In this document: in pieces, positions 5,687 to 6,239 of the stretch | Layout: each line of letters opens with the position of its first letter | Position numbering within the stretch: the stretch's first letter is position 1 | Assembly (NCBI GenBank): GCA_027490875.1 | Contig: JAIXXE010000030.1 | Location: forward strand, 1 to 6,239 | DNA length: 6,239 bases | Reading direction: 5' to 3' | Source: Alphaproteobacteria bacterium | Lineage (GTDB): Bacteria > Pseudomonadota > Alphaproteobacteria > UBA2136 > UBA6156 | Made by a program: the position numbers and the translations under genes | Notes under the pieces: model-generated | Seen by the model: only the letters and a program-made list of their open reading frames with translations | What the model was told of the DNA's origin: nothing | The model's database searches: none

Positions 5687-5771
5687 GGTGGGATACCCAA
5701 GTGGCCAACGGGGGCTGACTGTAAATCAGCTGGCATCGCCTTCGAAAGTTCGAATCTTTCTCCCACCACCA
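5687..5771 (+). tRNA. tRNA-Tyr (anticodon GUA), class II, CCA encoded
   Basis: The 85-base gene folds as a class II tRNA. The acceptor stem is GGTGGGA (5687-5693) with TCCCACC (5761-5767), then discriminator A5768 and encoded CCA (5769-5771). The anticodon stem is GCTGA/TCAGC with loop CTGTAAA, anticodon GTA at 5721-5723. A 13-base variable region (5731-5743) is followed by the T stem GAAAG/CTTTC with loop TTCGAAT. The long variable arm is the usual form of bacterial tRNA-Tyr, and GUA reads UAU and UAC. It lies directly behind tyrS, whose product charges it, and has its own promoter-like sequence. Its last 19 bases (5753-5771) recur twice downstream as part of a 78-bp tandem repeat. Confidence 0.97.
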
Positions 5772-5927
5772 TTGAAATTTAGCCTCAATTTATCAGAGAA
5801 AGAAGAACCGCTCGCCGCAGGCTGCGGGACAATCTTTCTCCCACCACCATTGAAATTTAGCCTCAATTTATCAGAGAAAGAAGAACCGCCCGCCGCAGGC
5901 TGCGGGACAATCTTTCTCCCACCACCA
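5753..5927 (+). repeat. 78-bp tandem repeat carrying the tRNA-Tyr 3' end (about 2.2 copies)
   Basis: Unit 1 is 5753-5830 and unit 2 is 5831-5908, followed by a partial third unit at 5909-5927. Each begins with the same 19 bases AATCTTTCTCCCACCACCA, which in unit 1 are the 3' end of tRNA-Tyr (T stem, acceptor strand, discriminator and CCA). The two full units differ at one base only (T5812 against C5890). Each unit can form a hairpin: GAGAAAGA (5796-5803, 5874-5881) pairs perfectly with the next TCTTTCTC (5833-5840, 5911-5918), enclosing a second small hairpin CCGCA-GGC-TGCGG (5815-5827, 5893-5905). The layout resembles the E. coli tyrT locus, where tRNA-Tyr is followed by longer repeats that each start with the tRNA's last 19 bases. 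Near-identity implies recent duplication or homogenisation. Confidence 0.95.
5772..5927 (+). ncRNA. Predicted rtT-like RNA released from the tRNA-Tyr transcript
   Basis: Because the tRNA has its own promoter and no terminator follows its CCA, the primary transcript should run through the repeats. Processing of the tRNA 3' end, and possibly similar cuts at the repeated CCA ends, would release one RNA of about 156 nt or two of 78 nt. Each would have a long hairpin and an unpaired CCACCACCA tail. In E. coli the comparable tyrT trailer gives rtT RNA. That an RNA is stable here is inference; this sequence shows only the potential. Confidence 0.33.
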
Positions 5928-6173
5928 AGATTTCTTATCTCCCCAGTGGTGATTCAATAACTGAGCCTTTTTGGGGCGTGTGGCCGCCATTTGCCTTCTC
6001 TTCGCACTTGGAGAATAAAGAATTGGAGGCTTTTCCAAGAGATTTCTTGGTACTTTCTTCGTTTGCGCATTTGGAGGTGCAATAGCCTCAGCCGTGGACG
6101 GGGAGTGTCAGCAGGGCGGCAGCCCTGACTATTATAGCGAAGCCCATCATGACTTGCCACAGCCGCACCCGTC
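5928..6173. other. Gene-free region with several short hairpins
   Basis: I find no convincing coding sequence here. The one longer frame, on the minus strand from 6223 to 5954, reads through palindromes and has no recognisable family. Visible structures are CACCAC (5920-5925) with GTGGTG (5946-5951); CCAAGA (6035-6040) with TCTTGG (6045-6050) around GATT, followed by a weakly T-rich stretch; and CAGGGC (6112-6117) with GCCCTG (6122-6127) around GGCA. The 6035 hairpin is the best, though poor, candidate for ending the tRNA transcript. The region may be remnant or dispersed-repeat DNA. Confidence 0.5.
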
Positions 6174-6237
6174 ATTCCAGAACGCGGTTGGGGAGAACAA
6201 TGGTTCATTGTTCGGGCCCCCAACCCGTATCTGGAAT
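6174..6237. repeat. 64-bp imperfect palindrome, probable dispersed intergenic repeat
   Basis: The left arm (6174-6202) and the reverse complement of the right arm (6206-6237) both run ATTCCAGA, then ACG(C/G)GGTTGGGG, then GAACAATG, with small insertions in the right arm. The inner eight bases GAACAATG (6195-6202) and CATTGTTC (6206-6213) pair perfectly around GTT. As DNA it could form a cruciform, and as RNA a long hairpin. Such palindromes between genes are usually multi-copy REP-like or miniature elements, but only one copy is in this window. It may continue past the right edge. Confidence 0.75.
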
Positions 6238-6239
6238 AA

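Noticed and set aside
5753..5927. tRNA 3'-end repeats as attL/attR of an integrative element
   Set aside because: The copies are only 78 bp apart with no integrase or cargo between them, and the intervening DNA is itself repeated. Tandem duplication explains them better. An island starting after 5927 cannot be excluded from this window.
5753..5927. CRISPR array
   Set aside because: There are only two full units and the whole 78 bp is conserved, so there are no unique spacers. The repeat contains a tRNA end.
5954..6223. Minus-strand 89-codon open frame in the gene-free right end
   Set aside because: It reads through part of the 64-bp palindrome and other hairpins, its product (HCSPQPRSGMTG and Arg-rich stretches) looks like translated repeat DNA, and no family is recognisable.

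Overview
The window looks like chromosomal DNA of an alphaproteobacterium with moderate GC content, roughly 50-57% in the coding regions I counted. This placement is inferred from the alphaproteobacterial look of the BamD C-terminus and from anmK and tyrS lying head to head, an arrangement I recall from that class. I cannot name a genus. All recognised protein genes are housekeeping or widespread families, and no transposase, phage gene or CRISPR array is visible.

Left part (1-1691). The 3' end of bamD (outer-membrane assembly lipoprotein) meets, tail to tail and with overlapping stop codons, a minus-strand gene for an alkyltransferase-like (ATL) DNA-lesion sensor. Upstream of that gene on the same strand, behind a strong intrinsic terminator with a UUCG loop, is a ParA/MinD-type ATPase that runs in frame into a lysine/alanine/proline-rich histone H1-like tail. 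The tail has its own internal ATG and Shine-Dalgarno-like sequence.

Middle part (1692-5600). dprA (DNA processing/competence protein) is divergent from the ParA gene and convergent with a small predicted membrane protein. That small gene sits 12 bases downstream of anmK (peptidoglycan recycling kinase). anmK is divergent from tyrS (tyrosyl-tRNA synthetase), with only 23 bases between the two start codons.

Right part (5601-6239). A promoter-like sequence with a consensus -35 box drives a class II tRNA-Tyr(GUA) encoded directly behind tyrS, so the synthetase and its substrate tRNA are neighbours. The last 19 bases of the tRNA, including CCA, are repeated twice more downstream as the leading part of a 78-bp tandem repeat (about 2.2 copies). 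This closely resembles the organisation of the Escherichia coli tyrT locus, where tRNA-Tyr is followed by repeats that each carry the tRNA 3' end and yield the rtT RNA. It is the most interesting feature in the window. The final 312 bases hold no convincing gene, but contain several hairpins and end in a 64-bp imperfect palindrome that looks like a dispersed intergenic repeat.
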